Of a stretch of DNA of 64,000 bases, positions 33,737 through 48,700 are shown piece by piece. Made by a program: the position numbers and the translations under genes. Numbering within the stretch: the stretch's first letter is position 1; each line of letters begins with the position of its first letter. Under the pieces are notes generated by a model. The model did not search any database. It was not told where the DNA came from and was given only the letters and a program-made list of their open reading frames with translations. This stretch comes from Bemisia tabaci (lineage: Eukaryota > Arthropoda > Insecta > Hemiptera > Aleyrodidae): positions 35,640,263-35,704,262 of the forward strand of contig NC_092800.1 of the NCBI RefSeq assembly GCF_918797505.1. The letters are read 5' to 3'.

Positions 33737-36700
33737 GTAAGAACCTAACCTCTAGCTCTCATGACTTATGTGTCTCTCAATTCAATTATTTTTCTTCGAA
33801 TTCTTCGTTTGACGTAGTTACTGCCACAGAATCACCGAGTTTCCAACGAAACGATTCTGTGTGGATACTGAAATTTCTGATTTCCATCCAAGGCTGATTC
33901 TGCGCAGCACTCTTGTGTTACTTACTTACAAACATCATAGACCGTTGGTTTCCTAAGGGCTTTTTTTTTTATCCGTGGAACGCATGAAACGGATAAAAAA
34001 AAGCCCTATAGAGTACTCAGAGTTGTAATGTAAATGGGAGAGAGGTGGCACCACGTTCTGGTCGACGAATTCCTAGCCCGGTGTGCGCTGAGCTTTGGTC
34101 ACTTTTTTGATACTTGTTCGAACCAAAATGGCAGTGTGGAATACGTAATATTTCCCATCTTCTTTGTTTACATGAGTTGGCCGGGTCCCCGTGTATCGAA
34201 ACTACTCGATGATGTATCGAATTAGTGACTCACAGGAGTCTCAGAATTTGGGACCTGAGAAATGCTTAAATGTGGCGCCAGCTCTCCCACTTACATTACG
34301 ACTCAATGGTTGGTTTTCACTGTTCAGGCTCATTCATATGGCCTGCAAAGCCACTGGGCAAGCCTAATTATAAAAATGTAATTATTTTCCCTCATTGCTA
34401 CATACAGCGAATGCTGATTGCACAGGTCTAAACAGGCTTGGCAGGGTGTGAGAATGCCTCCTAAAAAGTCTTAGCAGGGTCAATTCAGGTGTGGAATGCC
34501 ATGATTAAACCATAACATTGAGGAGTTACATCTCCCAAATTTGACCCAAATATCATCTAAAAACTATCCTTTGCAAGCATTCTACTAAATTAGAAAGATG
34601 TGTCTTGAATTTGAATCATGTGCTATACCTGTAATGAGACGATATTGCTGTATTTTTTTTTATCTGAAAAGTATGACAAAGTATTGGTACTTAGAAATTT
34701 CTGCTCCTACTGCATCCTTAAATTTTAAACTAAATTTATGTTACTTGCAAAATCAATATCAATGTTGAGGAGAATCATTAGGTCCAATGACTGTATATTC
34801 CTGTCAAAGCGAAAGGCCAACACGCGGAACATGATGTGTAATGATACAATTCAATGGGATATTCTTGAAATTCAACAATTTTGTGTGTCCTCGCAATGAT
34901 TATATTCTTTATGCAGATTAATCCCAGCTGGTAGGATTTGGAAAATTAACCACATTTGAAACATCAATGTACCTAGCTCGTCATCAGGTAATCATTAATT
35001 TTATTTTATTTATTTGTTTATTTACCTGGATGTATCAGAAGACCCGACTAATGACAAATAATTATGTACTTTTTCTATTAAATTTTGCAGTACGTAGTAA
35101 TTTTACGTCAGTTATTCCTTTTCTTTTAAGTTTCTGTTACTCTGCCATTTTTTATTCTTTCAGGAATGGGGAAGTGAGAAACTGTGCCAAGCGCAGGCAG
35201 CGATCAATGAAAATCCTTGGGATATTGAATCTTGGGGTATTTTGATACGAGAAGCCCAAACCAGATGGATTCATGATGTACGCCCTTTTTTGAGCAACTT
35301 GTCAACACTTTTCCAACAACCGGGCGATACTGGAAAATTTACATTGAACAAGAGGTAAGCACCTAATGCTCTTTTCACAATCAAATCCTCACTGTCAAAT
35401 CATACAAACGAATTTTCTTTTCTAAAGATGGCTCAAGTCGAAAAGGGCTGATCTCTACTGCTAAGGCAAAAAATGTAATTATCCATGCATTTTCGTTTTA
35501 AAAGAAAATTAGCCAACTGAAATATCTCCTGAATTTTCCTGTGAATGATCATTCAGTAAATTAATTTAAGTTATCGACAGACAATTTCAAGGACATTTCT
35601 GGGTTGGTTTAGCCTCTTAAAATGAGAAAATAAAATATAATATAAATGGAAACTTGCAAAGTTGCAGTCATGGATACAAATTCTTTGACTGCAGCCATCA
35701 AAATATATTGGCAATATATCAGTGAATATTCGGTTAAAGTCTGGAAGATGCATGCTTTACCATTTTTGCAAGTGGATAATTCGATTTTCAATGCATCAAG
35801 CTTGACATCCAGTTGTTTCCTTTCCTTCTTTACTTCGGTCCCAGAAATGAGCCTGTCTGGGACGTTACGAAATTAATATTAAGTCCAATTTTTTTTCAAA
35901 TTTAATGCAGCCTTATATAATTTGATTTCAATTTTTAGTCCTATTTTAAAATTATGCCAATTCCAGTGCATCTCATTAGTCACTATTTTTAGTGAATATT
36001 TGTTTGAAGTGGATTTAACTAGAGTCACCTGCATGTGAGAGTATCGCCATGAGAGAGCTGCTTTTGATCGGCTCCTCCATCTCAGGTTTCGTGGAGATCT
36101 CAGGATCCAAAAATGCGGATTTTTGAAGCAGATATGGGCTAGATTAATCGAGAATGTGATTTAATTCTTTAATCCTTTAATCTCCATAAAATTTGCCTGA
36201 AGCATGTAAATTTACTGATTTCTACTTATTGAATCAAATTTTAGCATTACAATTAAAAAACTACTACCTATACCATTGTCAAGTTTTGTGAAAATATTGG
36301 CATCAGGTGGGAACCTTCAAAGGTTAGCCCCCCTCCTATCCAATGATGCTGATATCAATGATCCAATGTTTGGGTCCTAAAGCCTCCATAAGCAAGTAAA
36401 AGGCTGGGCAAAACGGCGATACTCTCACTATAAAGTTACTCTAAATTTGACTCAAAATTTATCGTTGCTTGCTTGTTCCAGATGAGAGGCAGAAATTTTG
36501 AAAAAGTTGAAAAGGTAAGCAAAATTAGATTTTTCTAAGATTGATACAAAATCAAAGAACTGATGATTCTTCAGGAAATCTGTCGAAAGTTACAGGCAAG
36601 GTTGCAAAAAAAGGACTTCTGTAGAAGACTAATCTTCCAGTCTGCAGATCACGGCAAACGTTTTGCTAATCTTGGGTGGTGGGGCAATTTTCAAGTACTA

Positions 36701-39700
36701 AGACTGAATTTCACTTTTTTCTAGAAAATTAAGTTTCTTGTAACGAAATTGAATCTTTCTAATCTTTCTTATTGAAGAAACCGGAATTTTAACTGTGATG
36801 CATGAACAGAAGATTGTGAGAACTATTCAGCATTCTGGAACTTTTATGTCCAAGAAATTTAAGGCTGGACCGTGCTTAATCAATATCTGAGGACTTATCT
36901 GTAACAATAGCGGATGTCGAGTTTTCACATTGTGAGAAAATCGCGTTTGAAGTTTTCGAAGCTTTGCACTTTGCCGCCCATAGAACCGAGGAGATTCTTA
37001 TGAAGATTTTCATGAAGAGCAACCCTTCCTGTAAAAAACACACATTTTGCAATCTATGTAAGTGAAAAATTGAAGGAGTAACAGCGATTTGAAAAAAAAT
37101 GTGACATCTGCTGTTCTTACTGAAAACGTTTTTTTATGCATGAAACAAAGTCTTCAGGAGGGTTAAGGCTGGTAAAACGATTGAAATGAATCAAAAGTAA
37201 GTCAATGCTGAGTCATTTAATACAATTGAACAAAAAACTAGACCATCTGTAACTTCTAGAACAAAAATAAGGAACAAATTATAAAATCAGTTAAAAAATC
37301 AACAATTCTGGCGAGACGGTCCCGATACGTATAATTTGAGTGTCAGCTAAGCCCATGGTTGGTGCGCGGGCAGTTATCGCAAGTGGATTTGAATCTCTAA
37401 TATGTCCTGCCGAGCCGGCGGGGGAAAACAGTGGATTCTCACATCCGCTGTTTTTAGAAATAACATGGTTTTCGGTTCTTATCTCGCAGAAAAATTGTCC
37501 TGGAAGTCTGAAACTTTTCACAGGCATTCTTGAGGGTTTCAGAATTCGAAAAAAGCGTTTGCCCTAAAAATGGCGGATGTCAGGGACCGCTGTTGTTACA
37601 TATAAGTCCTCATCTGCATCTGTAATTTCTTGCGGTAATGTCATCTCACCAAAACCTTGGGCAAGTAACCTAACATGACCCCTAACATGATACGCAAGTA
37701 AAGAAAAAACTCAAGTTTCCTGCAATTTCTTCAATTTTTCTTGTTGATTGGGGTCTTTTGAAATGTGGGGGATTGCCCCTGCCTCCACAAAATGATGCCA
37801 CTGTGATTTCATGTAATTAATCTTGAAATCTTTCCTGAGCACTCAGTCTTACAATTTTTCCATGGTGTTGTCATTCATCAGTAGACCATCATCCTAGTGA
37901 TCAACAACAATAGTCTATGCAATGGATACAAAAATTGAAATTGGTGAGGACCCAGTTCCATTGCAGGTGGGGGTTCCCTTTACCCGAGAAAAAACGCTGA
38001 ATTTTAAGTACTGGAATCTTTAGGAATGAAAATGAATTTCTTTTTGGCATTCGCCGAACAGTAAGTTTAACATCCCTTGCAGAATTTTCAATTGATGTAT
38101 CCTTTAATTTTGATGTTTCTCTCTTTCAATAGCTTTTTCAAAGATGCCTAATCAAGGTTTTGAACATTGATCTATGGAAGCTTTATCTCGATTACGTCAA
38201 AGGAACAAAAGCAAGTTTAGCAACTTACAAGTAAGACCTCAATAGTCCTTTCACTTTTTCACCTTTAATACAGAAAATTTTACTGATTTATGTCCTGCTT
38301 TCCATTGAAAGCTATTTTTTATAACTTTTGTAATGCACTCCCATTTGTGCAGCCACTAAATACAGAAGTTTTGCTCCGCTTGAACCTTAGAATAATTATT
38401 TTCAGTCTGAAATTCTCTAACCAAAGTCTTAACAGTGTAGCAAATGATCATTAAACCAGAAAATTATATCATGATATGCATCATATGTTCAGACTAAATT
38501 TTTATCTCCAATCCTGTTGCTTCCTTCAAATTGGGACAGAAAATGCTCAATTTTGCATGTGACTGAGGAAGAGGCAAGTTATTTCAGATGAAATTGAGAT
38601 CGGACACAATATATAGAAGGTGGAACTTCCAAACTGTGTATCTCGTTTACAGCGTTTAAAAATTTTTTCTCCTATTTTATTTTTATAAGGACGAACAAAT
38701 CAACATCATTCCTTAAAGTTTCTTTGGAATTTGCCTCACATAGAAGAGAAAGATCATGGAAGTATTTAAGAATTGACGCTTAGTAGCTCTCTACTTAAAA
38801 AGTAAAGTATAACAGGAAGTCCGCAACACTGCAAACCTAGTTTAGTAATTCAAGCCTAATTTTTAAAAACTGGCCTAGCAAAGTATCCACACCGACATTT
38901 GTCAGTCATCATTTGGCATATTTTATGCTCAACTAGTTGCTCAGTAATCATAACTAGGCGAAAATTAGTGTTGACCTCTGAGCTTAGTCTTGCCTCACCT
39001 GATTACATTGCCCACATTTTTAGTGCAAGGCTTCTGAAATATATTGTCTCCGACTGATCTTAACAGCATTTTTTCGACCATCAGTGTCAAATTTTAGAAT
39101 TTCACATATTCATTCAAGAGGAGTGGGTAAAATGATGGTCACCAATTTTCCAATTAAAATATTGTCAGCAGCGGCTCATACTACTCTGAAGGTTTTTTTT
39201 TGCTGACAGCTTTCACTCGCAGAAACTCATGCATGCTTGGTGAGAAATAATCTAAGTATTTCTGCCGGTATTAGAAGGCACAGCACAGCAAGAATATGAA
39301 TTGTGCTATATTGGAGTATTGAACGAAAATTAGATAAATTTATGTAAGAGTAAGTTCAGTTGTTAACTTTTAAGCCTTGTGCGCTGATGTTGACTTTGAC
39401 TCATTTGTCATGAGCATATTGCAGATTAGTAAACAGTGTGTGCCGTGTTAAAGCATAACATTTTTCAAAATCTGGTAAAGGCAAGGTAAAAGCTTTTTTC
39501 AATCGGTCTTCTTCCTCTGAGTTCTGTGTTCACCTTTTTACTTTTAAACCGATTTTGTCTTTTGGTCTCGACTAAAATTTAATTCTCAACAAACTCATTT
39601 GATACTGTCTGCTTTTTCTTTTTACCCTAACAATTGTGAAAACTTTCAAGTTTCTGTTCTTACTTTTTCTGAATTCATCAATAACAAAGTATATTCTGAA

Positions 39701-42700
39701 CTTTTTCCAGGGAAAAAATGGCTCAAGCGTATGATTTTGCCCTTGATAAAATAGGAATGGATATCAACTCCTTTGATATTTGGAATGATTACGTAAACTT
39801 TCTCAAAAGTGTAGAAGCCATTGGATCTTATGCTGAGAACCAAAAAATTACTGCTTGTAGGAAGGTGAGTTAATAAAATAATTTTTACAAAACTGTTTCT
39901 GTTATCAAAATATACTTAAAATAGAGACTCTTGTTCTTGATGGCACTTGAAACTTTCAATCTCTGCCCGTTTTCTAATATTATTTGACTTTAAGGAGACC
40001 AGGGTGTCGCAAAAGCAAAAGCACCAGCGGAAAATATATTTCAAAGCATAAGAAGCTCAAAACACTCTTTTTCAGCAGAGAAAGGAAAATTAAAGCTATA
40101 GTAACAAGGGGAATTTTTTTCATCGGCCTAAAAATTGTGAAGTCGCGTCGCCTAAAACGAAGTTCCACAGTTTTAACCACCATGAATTCAATGTAACATA
40201 GCCGCCTTGTGTTGCATGCCTGTGTCTACTCGAGACTCTCATTCTTTGGAGCCTCCCTTAAACACATCAAACAGCAATGACATAGCAAACTTGGTTGGGA
40301 TGCATTACCTGTGGTTAAAATTCTGAGTGGAAGAAATTAAACTATTGCAGTTAAAAGGATACATGGATTGCATTTTGCAAAAAGGAACCACCAGCATTGC
40401 AATGTTGCTAAGATTGTGCAACTTCTTTCGTCTTGGAGGAAAAACCCGATTATCCCTTAATAGTTTCTATTTTACTCGCTAAAAACTGTGAATTTAAGAC
40501 AAAAATTACCATCTAAATTTCATAGTTTTTCACAATTTTTGCAATTTTATTGCAAAGGATGAAGTTGCAATCTTAGCATCATTGCAATGCTAGTGGTTCC
40601 TTTTTGCAAAATGCAATCCACATGGTGGCCAGTTCTTTATCTGACATTGAAAACTTTGTCAGTGTGATATTTTTCTGTTCATTTATGTAAAGTAAATAAA
40701 AATATTCGATTTTATTTATAATCATCCCTAGAAATTATTCAGTTACAATTCTGCAACTTTAAATGTTTCCTTTTTTCATTCCTTGACTGATTCCCTCTTT
40801 CTGACACTAGCCGATTATCATGAGCTTATTTTCAATGGGTGACCATCGACTCAAAGCAGCTTTTTCCTGCCCGAATTCAGTCGGTTTTCGTTAAGTTTGG
40901 AGTATTATCCATAAAATTTAGTTCATCGAAGTTCCGTTATTTTCAAACTCCATGTTTCAAGTGATTCAGCAAAATCCATGTACGAATGGCGTGTTGACAC
41001 AGATCTTGCTTTTCATTGCTACAGGTTTACCAACGAGGAGTCGTGAATCCGATGAATAAAATTGAAGCATTGTGGAAGGATTACATAGCTTACGAACAAG
41101 TCATCAACCCTATCATAGCTGAAAAAATGATGATGGAGCGAAGCAGAGATTACATGAACGCACGGCGAGTTGCTAAGGAATTCGAAGCTATCACTAAGGG
41201 TCTCAATAGAAATTTGCCAAGCGTTCCACCAACTGGTCACATAGAAGAGTTGAAACAGGTATCTGACTCGTCTTTTTTATATTTTACCTAGGAGGCACTA
41301 AATTTCTGTGATTTTACTTCTCTTTACTTCTATCACTTCTATCACCGATTGTAATTGTTGGATTGATCAGTGATTTTGATTCAATTTAACGAATTTTTTT
41401 CAGCTAATACCCCAGCATGAAATTTTTGTCATTTATTTTTATTTTTTAAGATTCCTTTGTGCGATGCAATCTTTTCCATTAGCCTTGCATCAACAGATCC
41501 AGCAAATTTGCAACATTGTTTTTTTTCCCATTTAAACCTATCGATATGTATGGATTCTTGAAGGGGCCAGGTGCTCCGATAAGAATCAATTGTTTAACAC
41601 ACGTTTAAATGAAGGAAATCCGGTATTGCCAAATTGCTGGATCCGCTTCTGTGGCCCTGTTTTATTCATAGGGTCTTTAAAATCATGAAGAACTGCTAAA
41701 AATACACACTAAATACATCATGGGCCTGTTGCAAACTTTTGCTAGAGCTAGAATAAGAGTTGTTTCTTATAGAAAATGGGTCAAAAATTATGATGAGCGC
41801 ATTGGCAAAGTCTGGAATGCACTCCTAACTTCACAATTTGCGTGAGGAATTTGCGTTTTTTGAGCTTCCCGCTTCAAAAACAAACCTACGGCAAAGACGA
41901 ACATTTTGTCAGAGGAGTAGTTGATTCAACCCTTGCTCACTAGAATGTTTTGCAATACTCAACATAAATGACACTATCAAGACAGATCTTTATTAACGCG
42001 AGGAAAACGTTACCGTAAACACGCCAGGTTGTTAACAAATGGTTAGAATTTCGTCCTGGCACATGAGCTTTGGCCAGTTTTGGCGGATTGGCGTCGGCCA
42101 TGTTGAATATTGTGCAGTATCCTACTGCACAGAGGTTGGAAGGAACGACTCCTCTTACAAAATGTTCACCCATACCGTAGTATCGTTTTTGAAGCAGGAA
42201 GCTCAAAAAAGCGTGAATTTCTTACGCAGATTGTGAGCATTTCAGACTTTGTTAATGCACTTATCATGATTTTTGAGCCATTTCTTGTGAGAAACAACCC
42301 TTATTTTTGCTCTAGCAAAAGTTTGCAACAGGCCCATTATCTTTGTGTGAAGAAAAAATTTGAAAGAAATAGTGGCCCTAGTTTCTCTTTTTAATGACTT
42401 AATGATGTAAGCCAAAAAAATGCTTCAGGAAAAAATGGATGCTCCCAACTTTTTCAAATTCTGACTCATCTTGAAGAGAAAAATAACGTTACAGGTGATT
42501 TATCTAACATAAGACAATGTACATTCATAGCTAAAGTGCAAAACCATGTATTTTTTGGCGGCGTTTCAAAATTTCCGCTCATTTTCTACTTTTTTAAAGA
42601 GAAACAAGCCAACTTTATAGCTTGAAATTTGTGCAGAATATTCTGCTGATAGTGGAGAAAAATCAAGAAAATTTTTAAAAAAGTATTTTGACTGGTTTAA

Positions 42701-45700
42701 AATAAAGAGTATGAAGTATGATAAGAAGTCCGCAACATAGCAAACAAAGATACATGGTTTCGCACTTCGGCCATCGATATTCTACAATCAAAGAGCAGAT
42801 AATCTTTAATTATCATGCACTAGCTGTTTTGTCTTTATATCCCAATGTAAACCAAAGACAATGCAAGTGAAGACGTTTTTTGGAGATTCAATAATGTCCT
42901 CTGTATAACAGGTAGAACTATGGAAGAAATATATCGCATGGGAAAAATCAAACCCGTTGCGTTCAGAAGACACTGCCTTAGTTACACGCAGGGTCATGTT
43001 CGCCTTCGAGCAATGTTTGCTGTGCATGGGACACCATCCAGATGTGTGGTATGAAGCAGCTCAGTATTTAGACCAAAGTTCCAAAACACTCTCCGAGAAA
43101 GGGGTAAGGCTTTGTTTTTGTGTTTTCTATTTGGTTTCTAGTTAAGAGTGAAGGACTAGACTGTTAAGACTAGTTGGCATTATGCCTGTTTTTTCGTTGG
43201 GTACTCCTGGCCAGAACGGTTATAATGACCATTGTTGTTGTGTAATTGAGACACAGTGAGTAGGTCATCCAAGGAACTGATTGTAGAGTACTGGTTATTT
43301 TCTTCCTGTTAGAAAGCGCTATTGTTGGAGTGATCAGTAGAAACTGAAGCGTTAAAATCTGGCAGTAGCTTTCTGTGTTTTTCTGGCCCTATAAAAACAA
43401 TTTTGGATAAAACTGTTGGCAGTGAATGTGTTAAAAAAGTAACTCCTCCTATGGAAGTTTGGCAATTCTTTATCATATTCCTTTGACAGTGATCTGGAAT
43501 CAGCTGGAAAAATTATCACAGGTTCGTTCAGAAAAAACAACCACATCCTCTATAGTACAGGTAAAAATTTTCAGTTTTCCCAAAACATTTTATTATTTTT
43601 AGGAATAAAAATCTTTCTTGAAGTTTCCTCTATGAACCTTCAGACTACAAAATTAAGCACCACCAACCTTTCCATGTAGGAATTTTATTCCGAATACGAT
43701 GAATGCATTAAGACTTTATAAATGTAATTAATAAAACACCAAGTTACACTTATAAGTTATAAGTTAACAAATAGCGGTTTTTGTCTTTATCAATTTACAC
43801 TTCTTGCTCACAAGAACATTTGAGTCCACTCAAGTCAACTTCAGCACTAAATGGACTTCGATATATTGAACTATTGATGAACTTTCCTACAGCGTAACTT
43901 TTTTTTTAAATTTCATAGTATTTTCTTAAATCAGAGGCTAGACAAACAGGGTATTGACCCTAGTCAAAAGTTAGAGAAAGGAGTATTAGTAACTTTTCTT
44001 AAGAAGTTTATGGGTATCTTGTATCAATAGAGGAGGGAAATCTGTGTGGAACCATGCCCCAGTTATTTGCCTTACGTATAGGTTGATTTCAATGCCTATT
44101 TTGGCTTGCACTGATTGTGGCCTTTTTTGAGCAGGAAATTGAGTTCATTATTTATAACGTTAACTACTTTGCTGGTTTCTCTCTCATTTGACGGAGGTTT
44201 TCAAAATGTTAGGCCTGTTCTGCACAAAATTTTGACGAGAACTGCACCAATAGCGCCTACTCTGTCTAGTGATCAATTCAGCATGTTGATGGCCAAAGTG
44301 CAAAACAACGTATCTTCAATTCAAAAATTTCTGCTTCTATTTTATTTGTTCAAAGAGAAACGAGCTAACTTTATTGTTTGAAATTTTTACAGAATATTCT
44401 GCCAACAGAGAAGAAAGATCGGGAGAGTTTTCAAGAAATTATTTTGACTAGTTTTTTTCTAAAGAAAAATAAAGTAAGACAGGAAGTCTGCATAGTCTCA
44501 AATGGAGATGTGTGGTTTTGCACTTAGGCCATCAATGTGCTTTTGAGTCTTCCCTGATGTTATGTCATACATTCAATACTAATAAATGGGAACTCTCAAG
44601 AGACATATTCTACCTTCATTTTGTTGGTGTAGGAAATGTATATTTGACAAACTCCCAGAAATTTTTTCTCACATTCAAAATTTGAAAAGAGTAGCAAACA
44701 ATCGCCTGTATTGTGTATACCAGAAACATTGTTGTGCCTTTCCTCCAAGATTTTTACTTATTTTCTGTTTTGACACTTTCCTAGGATGTGAATGCATCAA
44801 AACTATTTAGCGATGAAGCCGCAACAATTTTTGACCGAGCAACGTCAACTATTTTAAAGCATAGTATGCTCCTCCACTTTGCGTATGCCGATTTTGAGGA
44901 AGGCAGGATGAAGTATGAGAAAGTGCATGAAATTTACAAAACGTATCTGGAACTGCAGGAAATAGATCCTACTCTTGTAAGTAAATCTCGGTAAAGAAGT
45001 TTTACATATTGAATGACAAACTGATTGCAGTAGACGTCGTAAGACAGTAAGTTGGAATTTTTTAGCCAACCTATGTTAAAAATCAGCACAAAGCTGAAAA
45101 TCTCAATACAGAGGGCAAAAGCTTATATGAGCACAATTTTCCCTCAAAGAGATATGCTGTTTGGTACAACACTAGTAATGATGGCAAACCAAACATCGTA
45201 TCTCTTTGAGGGAAAATTGTGCTCATATGAGCTTTTTCCTTCTATATTGAGATTTTCAGCTTTGTGCTAATTTTTAAGGCAAGTTCGCTAAAAAATTCCA
45301 ACTTACTATATTTGAATGAACCGTCTTTTTTCTATTGAATATATTTCCAATATTTAATTCTTTGCAATTTTATGTAGAATGTTTTACTTAATTTCGCCAA
45401 TCAGTGCCAATAATTATTGATTAGAACCTTCCATTATTCGGATCGAATTTAACGGAAACACACCAAGTCGCATTTTGGGGAAAAATGAGTTAGTAATAGT
45501 AGTTCGAATTTAACTAGTTCTAAATTTTTGGAATAGTTTTGTATCTAACCATTCCTAACTTTCCTCTTGTCAAAAATTCTATGTCGAGAAAAAATGAAAG
45601 AATTTGGAACGTGAAAATAGTGGTGAAGTTTTGTCCTTAACATTGAGTCTTATGGAGGAATGAAACTTCAAACCTCTTTCCTTGGTTCCAACTTAATGTG

Positions 45701-48700
45701 ACTCGATGTATTTCCATTGAACTTCATTCATTTGTGGCTGGCGACGGGGAAGAGACCCTCGGTGCATGGAAAAAATATTTTTAACAGAATAATTCATACC
45801 CAGTTGGGTGGAAGAATCGAAACTTGAGTCAATGATCAATGATGTTCTGTAGTGCCTACCTCATGAATAAAATGGCTGTTTTTAGTTTTGTGTCAATAGA
45901 ATACACAAAAACTCATCTTAATTTAAGTAATTTGAGTCTGGAACATGATAGATAAGAACTTTCAATATCAATTTTTCAAAATTTCGGTTTTTGAATTTTA
46001 AACTTTCAATGGTTGAAATTCCAGCTTAGTTTAGCGGTTTTGGATGTTTTTGGCTCGTGTAATCTTAGACCATCATTCTTCATTATGGCGACAAAAAATT
46101 GAAATTTTTGTAAAAAATGACCTGTGCTAAATTCTCCAGCGGCCATTAATGTTTCAACTAAACAAAAAAAGTAAATAAAATAAAGTTTCTCAAGGTAAAT
46201 GAAATGTTCAGTAATTCTTGAATCTTGTGTATTCAATAAGTAGTCAGTGATTTTAGTCCATAAGAATTTTCTTGGATTTTTTGAAGGATATGAACCCACA
46301 GAAAACAAGTTCAAAGCTGCATATGTTGAGCCTTTATTTGCAGACACACTGCTGATAAAGCCAAGGTGGGATCCAAAAATATTCATCCTATCTCAGGTAC
46401 ACTTTCCGTAGGACAACACCTCTGCTGCAATGAGGAGAAATTTTTTCACAGGGAAGTGGGTAAAAAGCGCAATCCACTAAAGTGCGGAATGTGCGAGCCT
46501 TTACTGTTCATGTTGCTATCTGTTGCTGAAAATGTTATCTGTTGTGAATTTTACGCAGACTTATGTGCAGTATATGAAATTCGCTAGAAGAGCAGAAGGA
46601 ATTAAGTCAGCCAGATCGGTGTTTCGGAAAGCAAGGGAGGACCCCCGTTCCAATTACCAGGTTTGTGCATCTTTTTCACAATTTTCAGAGAGCAATTTTC
46701 AATGAAGTTTTATTAGCCAATCCAGAGATACTGAGGTTATTGTAAAAACTTTTGCCTGAGCCAAGAAAAAAAAGTCACGTGAAATCCTGGAAAAATTAGA
46801 ATGAGAGCAGTGGAAACACCTATGATTCACTGTTTTTCTCCAGTTTGGGCAGGAAATTTTGCATTTAGCAGCTTTCTTTAAAATAATGTAGAAATAGTGA
46901 AAAAAGTACATGAAACAAAATGACCTGCAGTTGGTCGTCAGTCAGCATAGTTCTTAAATAAAAATAAACCGCAAAAATATATATCCTGGTCAAACACTTA
47001 CATATATGTTTCTACTTTTTCAAGTAACATCTGACTAGAAGTGGTGTCATTGTCATTTGTTTTCATTTAAGAAACTACCTGGGGGGAAAAAAAATCGTCA
47101 TCTTGCGTTAGTGTGTTGTTGTATAAACGAAAGTGACTCTCCTTTATCGAATTGCATCCTTGTCGAAGTATACTGAGAGAGATTGAAGGGTAAATGCCTC
47201 AATTTTTCACTAATTTGTAGGTGAAAAAGTGTGTAATGGATTTCGCTAACATGCTCATCAGGATTTCTGAACAGTGTTATATGAGAAACTAACTTCGTTT
47301 GTAGCTCTAACAAAGTTTACAGCAGGCTACAAAAATGCGTTTTTAGTTTTTCCACCTCAAGTAACTTGGAAAATCAGCTGGCTGACATTTTCTTGAAATT
47401 GGACAGAAAAAATTCATTATGTCAACTGAAAAATGTATCATCTCTTCGCAAATTTTTTTTCGTGTACCATGAGAAAATAAAATTATATTTTCATTTTTAA
47501 ACTTAATTTTTTCGTACATATGTTGTACTTAATTAGTATGTAAATGAGAGAAAAAAACACTAAGAAGTGGCCGAACTGTATGTAACAAGGTGGAAAAATG
47601 GTGCTGGGTCCACAACATTTCGCGGGAAATCAAAGCCAAGAAGTTCCAAAAATTGTAATTAGAGTCAAAAATAAATTTTTTTAACTCTAATGAGCAACTT
47701 TTTTTAACTCTGCAAACTGCCTGAGCTGAACACTCTCCCCCCCTCAGTTTTGTACTGGTACCATTAGGTTAAAATTTTATTTTGACTTAATAAATTTTTG
47801 AATTCTTGCCCCGCGAAATGGTGTGGACCCAGCACCGTTTCTCCACCTTGCTAGTATGTAAATTTGACTGGAAATTATTTGTGCCTTGGCATTCCTTCTT
47901 GCTCGCATGCATATTTTTTGAAGAATTTCTTCTGTTTCAGCTATTTAAATCGATGAAGTCCTATTCACGTATGAACAAAAAAACTGACTGTCTTCAGTAA
48001 TTTCATTCTGTATGTGTTAATGTTTTGGACGTTTTGTTGGCAGATTTTCGTGGCAGCAGCCTTGATGGAGTATTATTGTAGTAAAGATAAGAATATTGCA
48101 TTTAGGATTTTTGAATTAGGACTGAAAAAGTTCTCTCACACGCCAGAATACCTGTTGTGTTACATAGACTACTTATCACATTTGAACGAAGATAACAACA
48201 CACGAGTGCTCTTTGAACGTGTCCTCTCATCGGGTAGTCTTGAGTCTGAAAAATCTGTGTAAGTGTTGACTTTTGCAATCTTAGTTCAATTTTCATTGGA
48301 TAATATTCTTCCTATTTTGTTATGTAGGTATTTCAAATTCGCACAGAAGAGTTTACCATGGAGGTTTTGGCATACATTATCCCCTTATAACACTATCACG
48401 GTACAATATCATTCCTCTCATCTATATAACAGACCATAACACATATTCAATACATTACAGACAAACTAATATATGAAGGGAGGGTGAAATAATATTTTTG
48501 AAAAGGACTCTATTGCCCAGACAAAAATCCTGCAAGTTATCAAACGTTCTTGTTTGTGTCAGCGCTACACGTAGTCTCTTGGGCTGCCATCTTGGAAATG
48601 AAATCACTCTGCTGCACCACAAACTGCTGGCTGATTTTCAAAATTTTGGATTTGTCGATTAGCTAAGACAAGTCCAAAAAAGAATGTAACCAAGAAATAA

